Shown here: piece after piece, positions 54,783 through 62,718 of the stretch
Layout of the letters: every line of letters starts with the position of its first letter
Numbering within the stretch: the first letter of the stretch is position 1
Assembly: GCA_017744605.1 (NCBI GenBank)
Contig: JAGIAZ010000017.1
Span: 1-62,718 of the forward strand
Direction of reading: 5' to 3'
DNA from: Sphingobium sp.
GTDB taxonomy: Bacteria; Pseudomonadota; Alphaproteobacteria; Sphingomonadales; Sphingomonadaceae
DNA: 62,718 bases
Program-made: the position numbers and the translations under genes
Notes under the pieces: generated by a model
Seen by the model: only the letters and a program-made list of their open reading frames with translations
The model's database searches: none
What the model was told of the DNA's origin: nothing

Positions 54783-56576
54783 CTAACGCTCGTTCCCGTA
54801 CAGCGCATCCAGCCGCGCCTGGTAGCGTGCGCGGATCACATGGCGGCGGATCGATTGCTTCGGCGTCAGCATCTCATTGTCGATGGTGAAGGGCTCGTCC
54901 GCGAAGGCGAAGCGCCGGACTTTCTCGATGACCGACAGATCCTTGTTCACCCGGTCGATCGCGGTGCGGATCGCGCCCACAAAGTCCGGTTCGTGGCGCA
55001 GCGCCTCGATCGTGCCGGGCAGGCTGTGCGCCGCCGCCCAGGCCTTCATCCACTCCGGATCGGGCACGACCAGAGCCACCAGATGCGGCCGGCGGTCGCC
55101 ATGGACCATGACTTGGCCGATCTCCTCCTGCAGCGTCAGCATGCCTTCGACCTTCTGGGGCGAGACATTGTCGCCCTTGTCGTTGACGATCAGGTCCTTC
55201 TTGCGGTCGGTGATCTTGAGCCGTCCGCCCTCGTCGAATTCGCCGATGTCGCCGGTGTGCAGCCAGCCCTCCCTGAGCGCCTTCGCCGTCTCGGCCTCGT
55301 TGCGCCAATAGCCCTTCATCACCAGCTCGCCGCGGATCAGGATCTCCCCGTCCTGCGCGATCCGGATCTCGGTATTCTTGATCGGCGTGCCGACCGTATC
55401 CATGCGGATGCCGGTGCTTGGCCGGTTGACGCTGGCGACCGGCGCGGACTCGGTCTGGCCATAGCCCTGCAGCAGGGTGAGGCCGAGCGACTGGAAGAAG
55501 GCGCCGACTTCCGGATTGAGCGGCGCCCCGCCCGAGACCAGCGCCTTCATCCGCCCGCCGAAGCGCGCCTGCACCCTGGGGACGATGGTGCGCTGGAGCA
55601 GCGCGTCGAGCGGCCAGTCGACCAGCCGCATCGTGCCGTTCGCCTTGCGCGCGCCGATGCGCAGCGCCTGCTCGAGCAGGAAGGCGGGCAGGCGGCCCTG
55701 CTGCTCGATTGCCTTGGTGACGCGCATGCGGAACAGCTCGAACAGGCGCGGCACCACCACCATCACGGAGGGGCGCGCCTCGGCAAGGTTGGCGCCCAGC
55801 TTCTCCAGACTCTCGGCATAATAGATCTGCCCGCCGAGGCCGATCGGCAGGAACTGCCCGGCCGAATGCTCATAGGCGTGGGAGAGCGGCAGGAAGGAGA
55901 GGAATACCTCGTCGTCCCAGCCGAAATCCTGCGAGATCACGTCCACACAGGCCTCGACATTGTGCAGGATCGCGCCGTGATGCTGCATGACCCCGCGCGG
56001 CGCGCCGCCGGTGCCGCTGGTGTAGATGATGCAGGCCAGGTCCTCGCGCGTCGCCGTCTGCGCGGCGGCGCAGGCCGTCACATCGGCGGCATGCTCGGCG
56101 ATCAGCGCGTCCCATTGGAACTGCGCCACGGAGCCGCTCTGCAGGACGCCGAGCGGCTCCATGCTGATGGCGACGCGCATGTTGGAGCGGATCACCGCAG
56201 GCATCAGCGGCTTGGCGATCTTCGCCGTGGAGAAGATGACTACGCAGGCGCCGCTGTCCGAGATGATGTGCTCGTGATCGCGGGTGGTGTTGGTCGTGTA
56301 GGTCGGCACGGTGATGGCGCCCGCCGCCATGATCGCAAGATCGGCGATGCAGAACTCCGGCCGGTTCTCGCTCACCAGCATGACCCGGTCGCCGGGCCGC
56401 ACGCCATGGGCCTTGAGCGCCTCCGCCAGCGACGCGACGGCCCGCGCGACCTCGGTCCAGCTTTGCGCGCGCCATGCGCCGTCGCGCTTGGTCCAGAGGA
56501 AAGGCTTGTCGCCCAACTCGGCGGCGCGCGAGAAGAACAGCGCCGTCAGGCTGGCAAAATTCTCGTCGGCGCGCAC
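54783..56576 (-). CDS. Long-chain fatty acid-CoA ligase (AMP-forming)
   Basis: A 597-residue ANL-superfamily enzyme that activates fatty acids with ATP. Motifs are IIYTSGTGGAPRGVMQHHGA near 172 (P loop), GYGQTESAPVASVNRPSTG near 350 (adenylate), GWLHTGDIGEFDEGGRLKIT near 420 and DRKKDLIVNDKGDNVSPQKV near 443. The type is the long-chain FadD15/ACSL class (VPTYTTNTTRDHEHIISDSG near 88). It starts at GTG 56574-56576 with AGAGGAA upstream. It may serve fatty acid catabolism or activate the acyl chains used by SPT and ceramide synthase, as an acyl-CoA synthetase does in Caulobacter; this link is inference. Confidence 0.88.
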   Translation of the reverse strand: MRADENFASLTALFFSRAAELGDKPFLWTKRDGAWRAQSWTEVARAVASLAEALKAHGVRPGDRVMLVSENRPEFCIADLAIMAAGAITVPTYTTNTTRDHEHIISDSGACVVIFSTAKIAKPLMPAVIRSNMRVAISMEPLGVLQSGSVAQFQWDALIAEHAADVTACAAAQTATREDLACIIYTSGTGGAPRGVMQHHGAILHNVEACVDVISQDFGWDDEVFLSFLPLSHAYEHSAGQFLPIGLGGQIYYAESLEKLGANLAEARPSVMVVVPRLFELFRMRVTKAIEQQGRLPAFLLEQALRIGARKANGTMRLVDWPLDALLQRTIVPRVQARFGGRMKALVSGGAPLNPEVGAFFQSLGLTLLQGYGQTESAPVASVNRPSTGIRMDTVGTPIKNTEIRIAQDGEILIRGELVMKGYWRNEAETAKALREGWLHTGDIGEFDEGGRLKITDRKKDLIVNDKGDNVSPQKVEGMLTLQEEIGQVMVHGDRRPHLVALVVPDPEWMKAWAAAHSLPGTIEALRHEPDFVGAIRTAIDRVNKDLSVIEKVRRFAFADEPFTIDNEMLTPKQSIRRHVIRARYQARLDALYGNER

Positions 56577-56708
56577 CCGTTGCGGTTCCTCTCACCCCAA
56601 GTGAGCCGTCTCGCGCGGCCCTGCGATCTCCATCTATAGAGAGCGCGGCCCGGCAGGACCATGGCTTATTGCGCGAGATCGGGATGGGGTTCCCGGGGTG
56701 GCCCTTCT

Positions 56709-56819
56709 CCCTCTCCCGCTTGCGGGAGAGGGCCGGGGTGGGGGCAGCGGACGCAAGTCTGCCCGGCGTAAGGTTGAAGGAAGACCCTCACCCAACCCTC
56801 TCCCGCAAACGGGAGAGGG
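56709..56819. repeat. Intergenic palindromic element, family B
   Basis: CCCTCTCCCGCTTGCGGGAG (from 56709) faces CCCTCTCCCGCAAACGGGAG (from 56796). The segment GAAGACCCTCACCCAACCCT is shared with 53791-53912. Confidence 0.85.
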
Positions 56820-56826
56820 CTAAGCT

Positions 56827-58593
56827 TTATTCGTGCGCGCCGTTGAGGTCGTTGGAGCGCCGCTTGATCGTCGTGACCGCACCGGTGGTGGTCATGCCCA
56901 CGCCCTCGCTGCGCGGATCCGCGGCGCCAGCCCATTTGCCGCCGACGAACTCGACCGCATTGGCCTTGAGCCCCAAGGGCGCGATGCGCAGTTGCTCGCC
57001 CAGCGCCTGCAGGCCGGGCTGGAGGGCTTCCAGCTCCGTGCCCTGCTCGAGCGTGCCGCCCTTGCCGGGCGAATAGAGCAGGCCCATCGCGATCGCGTCC
57101 TGCGCCGAGAGCCCCCAATCGACCACGCCGATGATCGCCTTGGAGACCTGGCCGATGATCGTCGCGCCACCGGCGGCCCCGATCGCGAGGCGCACCTTGC
57201 CGTCCGGGCCATAGACGATCGTGGGCGCCATCGAGCTGCGCGGCCGTTTGCCGCCCTCCACGCGATTGGCGACATAGAAGCCGTCCTTGACCGGCACGGC
57301 GTCGAAGTCCGGCATCTCGTTGTTGAGGAACATGCCCTCGACCTGGACGCCGGACCCGAAATAGCCGTTGATGGTGGTGGTCACCTGCACGACATTGCCG
57401 TGCGCATCCGCGACGGCGAGGTCGCTGGTGCCCGGATCGTCCTTGAAGGCAACGCGCGTGCGCTCCGGCGCTCCGGCCGGCTTGCCGGGCTCGACGATGG
57501 CGAGCGTGCTACCCTCCGAAATCAGGGCCGAGCGCTGGGCGAGATAGGCGGGGTCGAGCAGTCCCGCGACCGGCACGCTGACGAAATCCGGGTCGCCGAT
57601 ATAGAGGTCGCGGTCGGCATAAGCGAGGCGCTGGGATTCGGCGAACAGGTGCCAGGCGACCGGCGAGGACCGGCCTAGCGCCTTCATGTCGAAGCGCTCG
57701 AGTTGCGCCAGGATCATCAGCACGGTGAGCCCGCCTGAGGAGGGCGGCCCCATGCTGCAGATCCTGTACTTGCGATAAGCGCCGCAGACGGGCGCGCGTT
57801 CCTTGGCCTGATAGCCGGCGAGATCGCCCGTCGTCATCGCCGACTGGCTGGCCTCGGCGGTGTTGAGCGCGGTCACGATCTTTTGCGCGAGCGGCCCGAC
57901 ATAGAAGCTGTCCGGTCCTTCCCTGGCGACGCGCTCGAGTAGTGCGGCCAGTTCGGGGTTTTTGAACGTGCTGCCGATGGGCAGCGCATTGCCGCTCGCA
58001 TCATAATAAAGCGGGCGCGCATCGGTGGCCATGTTGCGGCCGTAGAGCGAAAGGCCGTTGTGAAGGCGGGGCGACACCAAAAAGCCGTCGCGCGCCAGCT
58101 TGATCGCCGGGGCGAACAGGCGCGCCCAGGGCAGCTTGCCGCCGGCCTTGTGGGCAAACGCGATCATGCGCAGATTGCCCGGCACGCCCGCGCTGCGCCC
58201 GCCCCGGCCCATCTGCTGGAAGGGGATCGGCCGGCCCTGCGCATCGAGGAACCAGTTCGGCGTCGCGGCGGCGGGGGCCGTCTCGCGCCCGTCATAGCTC
58301 GTGAGCTTCCCGGTCTTGCCGTCATGAGCGATCATGAAGCTGCCGCCGCCGAGGCCGCTGTTCTGCGGCTCCACGACATTGAGCGCCAGCATCGTCGCGA
58401 TCGCGGCGTCGGTGGCGTTGCCGCCGGCCTTCAGGATTTCGACGCCAGCCGCCGCCGCGCGCGGATCGGGCGCGCTTATGGCCCCGGCGCTCTGGATCGC
58501 TTTGGGCGTGGCGCTGGCTTTGCCTTTGGCGAGGGCCGGCTGGGCGGCGGGAGCGAGAAGCAGCGCAAGGCTGAGCAGCAGGGGGCGGATCAT
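56827..58593 (-). CDS. ggt: Gamma-glutamyltransferase
   Basis: A 588-residue periplasmic Ntn-hydrolase that breaks down glutathione by transfer or hydrolysis of the gamma-glutamyl group. A signal peptide (MIRPLLLSLALLLAPAAQPA) is cleaved after ALA. The large-subunit region has ATDAAIATMLALNVVEPQNS and GGGSFMIAHDGKTGKLTSYD; the autocleavage site is in NVVQVTTTINGYFGSGVQVE with the catalytic Thr of the small subunit, followed by FLNNEMPDF and KRPRSSMAPTIV. The start is at 58591-58593; upstream reading gives no ribosome binding site. Confidence 0.93.
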   Translation of the reverse strand: MIRPLLLSLALLLAPAAQPALAKGKASATPKAIQSAGAISAPDPRAAAAGVEILKAGGNATDAAIATMLALNVVEPQNSGLGGGSFMIAHDGKTGKLTSYDGRETAPAAATPNWFLDAQGRPIPFQQMGRGGRSAGVPGNLRMIAFAHKAGGKLPWARLFAPAIKLARDGFLVSPRLHNGLSLYGRNMATDARPLYYDASGNALPIGSTFKNPELAALLERVAREGPDSFYVGPLAQKIVTALNTAEASQSAMTTGDLAGYQAKERAPVCGAYRKYRICSMGPPSSGGLTVLMILAQLERFDMKALGRSSPVAWHLFAESQRLAYADRDLYIGDPDFVSVPVAGLLDPAYLAQRSALISEGSTLAIVEPGKPAGAPERTRVAFKDDPGTSDLAVADAHGNVVQVTTTINGYFGSGVQVEGMFLNNEMPDFDAVPVKDGFYVANRVEGGKRPRSSMAPTIVYGPDGKVRLAIGAAGGATIIGQVSKAIIGVVDWGLSAQDAIAMGLLYSPGKGGTLEQGTELEALQPGLQALGEQLRIAPLGLKANAVEFVGGKWAGAADPRSEGVGMTTTGAVTTIKRRSNDLNGAHE

Positions 58594-58683
58594 GCCGCGC
58601 AAACTAAGGATCGAAGGCCCATGGGCAAGACCCATTTGCTTTGATGCAATGCACAATACGTCTTTTGGCGGAGTTCAATTTTC

Positions 58684-58828
58684 CTCGCCCCTTCAGGGGA
58701 GAGGATATGAAGCCTTATCGCGAAGCGATTAGGCGTAGTTGGAGAGGGGGCGGCGCTGACCCTCTTCAAGCTTCGCTAGCCGATTCTATCGGCAAGCTGC
58801 GCTATCCTCTCCCCTGAAGGGGCGAGGA
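58684..58828. repeat. Intergenic palindromic element, family B-like
   Basis: CTCGCCCCTTCAGGGGAGAG (from 58684) faces CCTCTCCCCTGAAGGGGCGA (from 58806). Inside are CGCGAAGCGATTAGGCG and AGCTTCGCTAGCCG. The outer arms pair over at least 20 bases. It lies between pyrD and ggt, just after the pyrD stop. Confidence 0.8.
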
Positions 58829-58832
58829 GGCA

Positions 58833-59867
58833 TCAGTCGACATCTAACCCGACGGCCTGGCCGATCGACGCCAGCCCGTCCCGCCGCAGCAGGTCCGCCA
58901 GTTCGGTATTGATCCGGGCCGCCAGATAGGGGCCCTCATAGACCATCGCCGAATAGATCTGGATCAGGCTCGCACCCGCGCGGATCCGCGCATAGGCCTG
59001 CGCCCCGTTGGCAATGCCGCCCACCCCGATCAGCGGCAAAGCCGTCCCCAACCGCTGCCGGAAATCGCGCAGGCGCTGGAGGGCGAGGTCATGCAGCGGT
59101 GCGCCCGAAAGTCCGCCCGTCTCTCCGGCGAGCGGCGACTTGAGCGCGGGCCGCGAGATGGTCGTGTTGCTGACGATGAGCGCGTCCAGCCGGTGCGCCA
59201 TCGCCAGTTCGGAAATGTCGTCCACATCCGCCGGCTCCAGGTCCGGGGCGACTTTCAGGAAGATCGGCGGTCCGCCCGTGCCACGCGCCGCCATGATCCG
59301 GCCGAGCAGTTCGTCCAGCGCGCCGCGGTCCTGCAGGGCGCGCAGGCCCGGCGTGTTGGGCGAGGAGATGTTGACGGTGAGATAGTCGGCGAGCGGCGCC
59401 ATGTCGCGCACGCCGCGCGCATAATCCTCGATGCGGTCGACGGCGTCCTTGTTGGCGCCGATGTTGATCCCGAGCACGAAGCCCTCGGGCCGCTGGCGCG
59501 CCTGGAGGCGTGCGATCGCCGCCGCCTGGCCGCCATTGTTGAAGCCCATCCGGTTGATGACGGCCTCATCCTGCGCGAGTCGGAACAGGCGCGGGCGCGG
59601 GTTCCCGGCCTGGGGCAACGGCGTCAGCGTACCGATCTCTCCAAAAGCGAAACCGAAACGGCGCATTCCGTGCGCCACCAACCCGTCCTTGTCGAAGCCC
59701 GCCGCCAGGCCCACCGGCCCGGCAAAGTCCAGTCCCGCGATGCTCTGCCGCAACATCGGGTCGATGCCGCCGCGGTCGGGCCAGGGCAGGCGAAGCGAGG
59801 AGATCGCGGCCCTGTGGGCCGTTTCCGCGTCGAGCGCGAAGATGAGCGGACGGAGCAGGGCATACAT
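58833..59867 (-). CDS. pyrD: Dihydroorotate dehydrogenase (quinone)
   Basis: Oxidises dihydroorotate to orotate with FMN and passes electrons to ubiquinone at the inner membrane; 344 residues. Class 2 features are the N-terminal amphipathic helices (MYALLRPLIFALDAETAHRA), VGLAAGFDKDGLV near 53, VINRMGFNNGG near 104, the catalytic serine in LTVNISSPNTPGLR near 165, KVAPDL and IGVGGIANGAQAYARIRAGA. No soluble partner is close. The ATG at 59867 gives the family length. Confidence 0.95.
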   Translation of the reverse strand: MYALLRPLIFALDAETAHRAAISSLRLPWPDRGGIDPMLRQSIAGLDFAGPVGLAAGFDKDGLVAHGMRRFGFAFGEIGTLTPLPQAGNPRPRLFRLAQDEAVINRMGFNNGGQAAAIARLQARQRPEGFVLGINIGANKDAVDRIEDYARGVRDMAPLADYLTVNISSPNTPGLRALQDRGALDELLGRIMAARGTGGPPIFLKVAPDLEPADVDDISELAMAHRLDALIVSNTTISRPALKSPLAGETGGLSGAPLHDLALQRLRDFRQRLGTALPLIGVGGIANGAQAYARIRAGASLIQIYSAMVYEGPYLAARINTELADLLRRDGLASIGQAVGLDVD

Positions 59868-60091
59868 GAGGTCGGGCCTATGCCATCGGTCGCCGCCGCG
59901 GTCAAAGCCGCGCGAATGCGGGCCAGGCCGGGCATTCCCGCTGCGTCGCGGCGGCGGCAGACCGCACGCGCAAAATCCGCTCTTCTTTTAACGATGACGA
60001 TTCCGTCCAATCGCCTGCCTCCGAATCGGTGTATCCAAACTTTGCGACCCGAAGGGCTCTCAGTCGTCCGGCTAAGAGACCTTGCACTTGT

Positions 60092-60128
60092 CGGCTTGCC
60101 TGGCTGCGTGCCGGGCAAGCCGCTTTTT
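60092..60128 (+). terminator. Orphan Rho-independent terminator
   Basis: CGGCTTGCC (60092-60100) pairs with GGCAAGCCG (60114-60122), with further inner pairing, and is followed by CTTTTTTG. It is on the plus strand in a 415-base gap (59868-60282), after the divergent pyrD gene and before the AraC gene, where no protein gene is evident. It implies a small transcript beginning at about 59900-60030. Confidence 0.8.
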
Positions 60129-60282
60129 TGTTCCAATTAACCCATATTCGTGCGAATACTGCCCGCGGAGGGCATGTACTTGACGCGAGCCGGGGTGGTG
60201 GAACGCGTTCATCCCAAATAGCCTGTCCGCAAAGTCAGCAGAGGCTGTCGCATGCCTCAGTTGGAGATGCACAAGGTCGCAC

Positions 60283-61161
60283 ATGCGTCATAAGTTTGCA
60301 GTCGCCGATGCGGCCGATATGGTCGCACTGAGCTACTTCGCGCCGCCGGCGGACCTCGCCAGCTATTTCGGCGCGATGTACCTGTTCACGGCCGATCGTG
60401 CGCGCGTCGTCGATCATACGCGCGCGGATTTCGCGCAGATTCGCTTCATGCTCGCCGGCGCCGGCCAATATCGCTTCGGCGACGGCCGGCTGGTCGAGAC
60501 GCCCGAATGCTGCCTTCTTGGCCCGACCAGCATGGCCACCCATTTCGACGTCGCGGGCCCCATGCAGGTGCTCGGCCTCACCGTGTTGCCGCTTGGCTGG
60601 GCGGCGCTGCGGGCGGGCGAGGCGCATCTCGCCGCCGACGATGCCTTCGATCTCGATGCCCGCTTCGGCCGCCAGTGGCGCGACATGCTCGACTGGCTGC
60701 GCACCCAGGAGGACAGCGGCAAGGCCTCCGACGCCGTATGGACCTTCCTGCGCGAGGAGCTGCAGGACGTGAGCGAGATGGAGGTCCGCTTCGTCGAGGA
60801 GACCGACCGCTGGCTCACCAACGAGCAGTCGCCCCGCGTCGACGCACTGCAGGAAGTGACCGGGCTGTCCGCCCGCCAGGTCGCCCGCTGGTGCAACAGA
60901 CTCTATGGCGCAGCGCCGAAATATCTGGCCCGCAAATATCGCGCCCTGCGCTGCGCCCAGATTCTCGCGCGCGAGGAACTCGCCTGGCACGAATGCTGCG
61001 GCGATGTCTTCTACGACCAGTCGCACTTCATTCGCGAGCTCAAGCATTTCACCGGCCTCACGCCGACCGAACTGCGCGAGCGCGCCAGCATCGTCATCCG
61101 CCTCTCGATGAACCGCGCCGAAGTGCAGGGCGAAATTGCGCGACTGAGCCGGATCAGCTGA
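60283..61161 (+). CDS. AraC-family transcriptional regulator
   Basis: A 292-residue regulator. The C-terminal 100 residues carry the two helix-turn-helix units: LQEVTGLSARQVARWCNRLY near 188 and WHECCGDVFYDQSHFIRELK near 230 followed by HFTGLTPTELRER. The N-terminal domain (about 1-160) begins DMVALSYFAPPADLASYFGA and looks like the domain common in AraC proteins of this order. It would bind an unknown ligand. The cysteines in WHECCG and PECCL are notable. Targets are unknown. Confidence 0.88.
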   Translation: MRHKFAVADAADMVALSYFAPPADLASYFGAMYLFTADRARVVDHTRADFAQIRFMLAGAGQYRFGDGRLVETPECCLLGPTSMATHFDVAGPMQVLGLTVLPLGWAALRAGEAHLAADDAFDLDARFGRQWRDMLDWLRTQEDSGKASDAVWTFLREELQDVSEMEVRFVEETDRWLTNEQSPRVDALQEVTGLSARQVARWCNRLYGAAPKYLARKYRALRCAQILAREELAWHECCGDVFYDQSHFIRELKHFTGLTPTELRERASIVIRLSMNRAEVQGEIARLSRIS

Positions 61162-61192
61162 CTCTTTGGCGGGGTGAGGTCTTTCCGCCCTC

Positions 61193-61218
61193 GTCATTCC
61201 CGCGTTCGCGGGAATGAC
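61193..61218. repeat. Single palindrome, CATTCCCGC family
   Basis: GTCATTCCCGCGTTCGCGGG followed by AATGAC is a perfect hairpin with a four-base loop, after the AraC gene. It is the single form of the pair at 13441-13522 and may act as terminator. Confidence 0.8.
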
Positions 61219-61372
61219 GATGCTGGTGTCGTGAGCGACACACTTCCCCGCTGTCGTGGTGCATGTGGATCGCGGTCTTATGGCGAATCCCTTTTCCGCT
61301 TGATTTCCGTGCCCAACCCTCCCATCTGCGCCCAATCAGACCAATTTACTCCGATTTGAGAATCGTTCGCAG

Positions 61373-61852
61373 ATGCGCCTGTCCAGTCTTGCCGATTATG
61401 CCGTGCTGATGATGCGCACGGCGGCCACCCATTGCGGCGGCGAGCGCCATAATGCCGCGAACCTGGCCGTAGAGGCGGGGATTCCCGTGCCCACCGCGCA
61501 GAAGCTGGCGAGCCTGCTTGGCCGCGCTGGTCTCATCAAGGCGACGCGGGGCAGCGGCGGCGGCATCAAGCTCGCCCGCCCGGCGGCCGCGATCACGCTC
61601 GCGGACATCATCGAGGCCGTCGATGGCCCGATCGCGCTCACTGCCTGCCTCGACGCGGAAGGATCGGACTGCTGCGCGCTCGACCATCCCTGCGCGATTC
61701 GCCCGCACTGGATCGGCGTCAACAAGCTGGTCCGCGACGCACTCGCCCAGGTGACGCTCACCCAGATGATCGCCGCGCCCCACGCCGTGCCGGCGGGCGC
61801 GCTCGCCGCCGCCATGGCCACTTCCGCTCCCGCTCCGGAGGCCGTCCAATGA
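61373..61852 (+). CDS. Rrf2-family regulator of the suf operon
   Basis: A 159-residue winged-helix regulator. The N-terminus ([20 protein letters not shown]) is the Rrf2/IscR helix-turn-helix, with [20 protein letters not shown] and [17 protein letters not shown] near 62. The Cys region [20 protein letters not shown] around 92-111 offers ligands for an iron-sulfur cluster. It is the first gene before sufB, which begins at its stop (ATGA overlap), so it likely senses Fe-S status and controls its own operon, as the SUF regulator in alphaproteobacteria. The AT-rich CCAATTTACTCCGATTTGAG (61340-61359) just upstream may hold its operator. Confidence 0.9.
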   Translation: MRLSSLADYAVLMMRTAATHCGGERHNAANLAVEAGIPVPTAQKLASLLGRAGLIKATRGSGGGIKLARPAAAITLADIIEAVDGPIALTACLDAEGSDCCALDHPCAIRPHWIGVNKLVRDALAQVTLTQMIAAPHAVPAGALAAAMATSAPAPEAVQ

Positions 61853-62718
61853 CCGCGCCCGTGAAAACGCCTGTCGCCCCCAAGAATGAGGAAGCCCTCG
61901 CCGCCGCGAAGAAGGCGAGCGACTATGAGTGGGGCTTCGTCTCAGACATCGAGCAGGAATTCGCGCCCAAGGGCCTCAGCGAAGAGACGGTGCGGTTCAT
62001 TTCTGGAAAGAAAAACGAACCGGAATGGATGCTTGAGTGGCGGCTGAAGGCCTATCGCCACTGGCTGACCATGGAAACGCCGGACTGGGCGAAGCTCGAC
62101 GTGCCGCCGATCGACTATCAGAATGCGTACTATTACGCCGCGCCCAAGAAGAAGGCCGAGCTTTCCAGCCTGGACGAGCTCGATCCGGAAATCCGCCGCA
62201 CCTACGAGAAGCTCGGCATCCCGATCGAGGAGCAGAAGGTGCTCGCCAACGTGTCCGGATCGCGCAAGGTCGCGGTCGATGCGGTGTTCGACAGCGTCTC
62301 GGTCGCCACCACGTTCCGCAAGGAGCTGGAGGAAGCCGGCGTCATCTTCCGCTCGATCAGCGAGGCGATCCGCGAATTCCCCGACCTCGTGAAGAAGTGG
62401 CTCGGCAAGGTCGTGCCGATGCACGACAACTACTTCGCCACCTTGAACTGCGCGGTCTTCTCGGACGGCACCTTCGTGTATATCCCCGAAGGGGTGCGTT
62501 GCCCGATGGAGCTGAGCACCTATTTCCGCATCAATGCCGAGAATACCGGCCAGTTCGAGCGCACCCTGATCGTCGCCGACAAGGGCGCCTACGTCTCCTA
62601 TCTGGAGGGTTGCACCGCGCCGCAGCGCGACGAGAACCAGCTTCACGCCGCCGTGGTCGAACTGGTCGCGCTCGACGATGCCGAAATCAAATATTCGACC
62701 GTGCAGAACTGGTATCCC
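61849..62718 (+). CDS. sufB: Fe-S cluster assembly protein SufB (partial, C-terminus missing)
   Basis: Scaffold subunit of the SufBCD complex that builds iron-sulfur clusters; the first 290 residues are visible and the rest lies beyond the right edge. Features are [20 protein letters not shown] near 27, [20 protein letters not shown] near 48, [20 protein letters not shown] near 190, [20 protein letters not shown] near 206 and [20 protein letters not shown] near 245. The ATG overlaps the stop of the Rrf2 gene, giving translational coupling. Confidence 0.95.
   Translation, partial: MTAPVKTPVAPKNEEALAAAKKASDYEWGFVSDIEQEFAPKGLSEETVRFISGKKNEPEWMLEWRLKAYRHWLTMETPDWAKLDVPPIDYQNAYYYAAPKKKAELSSLDELDPEIRRTYEKLGIPIEEQKVLANVSGSRKVAVDAVFDSVSVATTFRKELEEAGVIFRSISEAIREFPDLVKKWLGKVVPMHDNYFATLNCAVFSDGTFVYIPEGVRCPMELSTYFRINAENTGQFERTLIVADKGAYVSYLEGCTAPQRDENQLHAAVVELVALDDAEIKYSTVQNWYP

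Noticed and set aside
59091..60140. Plus-strand frame ending in a 48-codon piece before the AraC gene
   Set aside because: It passes through the orphan terminator and its upstream part is antisense to pyrD.

Overview
The window is GC-rich chromosomal DNA from an alphaproteobacterium, almost certainly of the order Sphingomonadales. The evidence is a serine palmitoyltransferase very close to the Sphingomonas enzyme, two secreted proteins ending in the PEPxxWA-type sorting tail, a quinone-type dihydroorotate dehydrogenase, and many short intergenic palindromes of the kinds that are common in sphingomonads. No phage, plasmid, insertion sequence, tRNA, rRNA or CRISPR array was seen. Most genes are housekeeping.

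Layout. 1-1977: serC-serA serine synthesis (serA cut by the left edge) behind a candidate serC-type leader RNA. 2207-5545: two PEP-CTERM proteins, each with its own terminator, an extensin-like lipoprotein and a LOG-family protein. 5833-10522: membrane-anchored cytochrome c, prephenate dehydratase, a TonB-C-like secreted protein, and a coupled pair of a membrane protein and a PPP-family phosphatase. 10659-12664: glnK-amtB behind a strong sigma-54 promoter and an NtrC-like site. 12863-21805: a tiny ORF ending at a terminator, a MAPEG protein, a DUF442-type phosphatase, a 795-residue HAD protein, a LuxR regulator, a transaldolase-family protein and an RhlE-like helicase with a long disordered tail. 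22084-23226: an isolated PIN-domain gene of unlike composition.

23234-36932 is the most coherent block. It holds a probable bacterial ceramide synthase, a PAP2 phosphatase and a fatty acid desaturase, followed by a run of minus-strand genes: folB, obgE, proB, cerR (ceramide reductase-like), acpR, spt, a hybrid histidine kinase, lptF and lptG. spt with its carrier protein, cerR and bcerS together cover the three enzymatic steps from acyl thioester and serine to dihydroceramide. LptF and LptG are the permease of the lipopolysaccharide exporter. In sphingomonads glycosphingolipids take the place of lipopolysaccharide, so synthesis and export of the outer-leaflet lipid may be grouped here.

37043-52824: a GNAT, a CoA-type Nudix hydrolase, CCA-adding enzyme, an EAL protein with degenerate GGDEF, parC, an amidohydrolase, an overlapping hemB-GNAT-GNAT-gamma carbonic anhydrase operon, two small exported proteins, rplU-rpmA, corA, a 2-oxoglutarate oxygenase and an EVE protein. 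52953-53208 is a small transcription unit for a 26-residue amphipathic peptide with a perfect ribosome binding site and its own terminator; beside it lie a consensus DnaA box and about 360 bases of possibly structured, apparently non-coding DNA. 53925-62718: a GNAT, a long-chain acyl-CoA ligase, gamma-glutamyltransferase, pyrD, an orphan terminator suggesting a small RNA, an AraC regulator, and the start of the suf operon (Rrf2 regulator, then sufB cut by the right edge).

Gene identities rest on motif reading by eye; no database search was possible. Start sites were moved inward from the longest ORF wherever a ribosome binding site, signal peptide or family length supported it.
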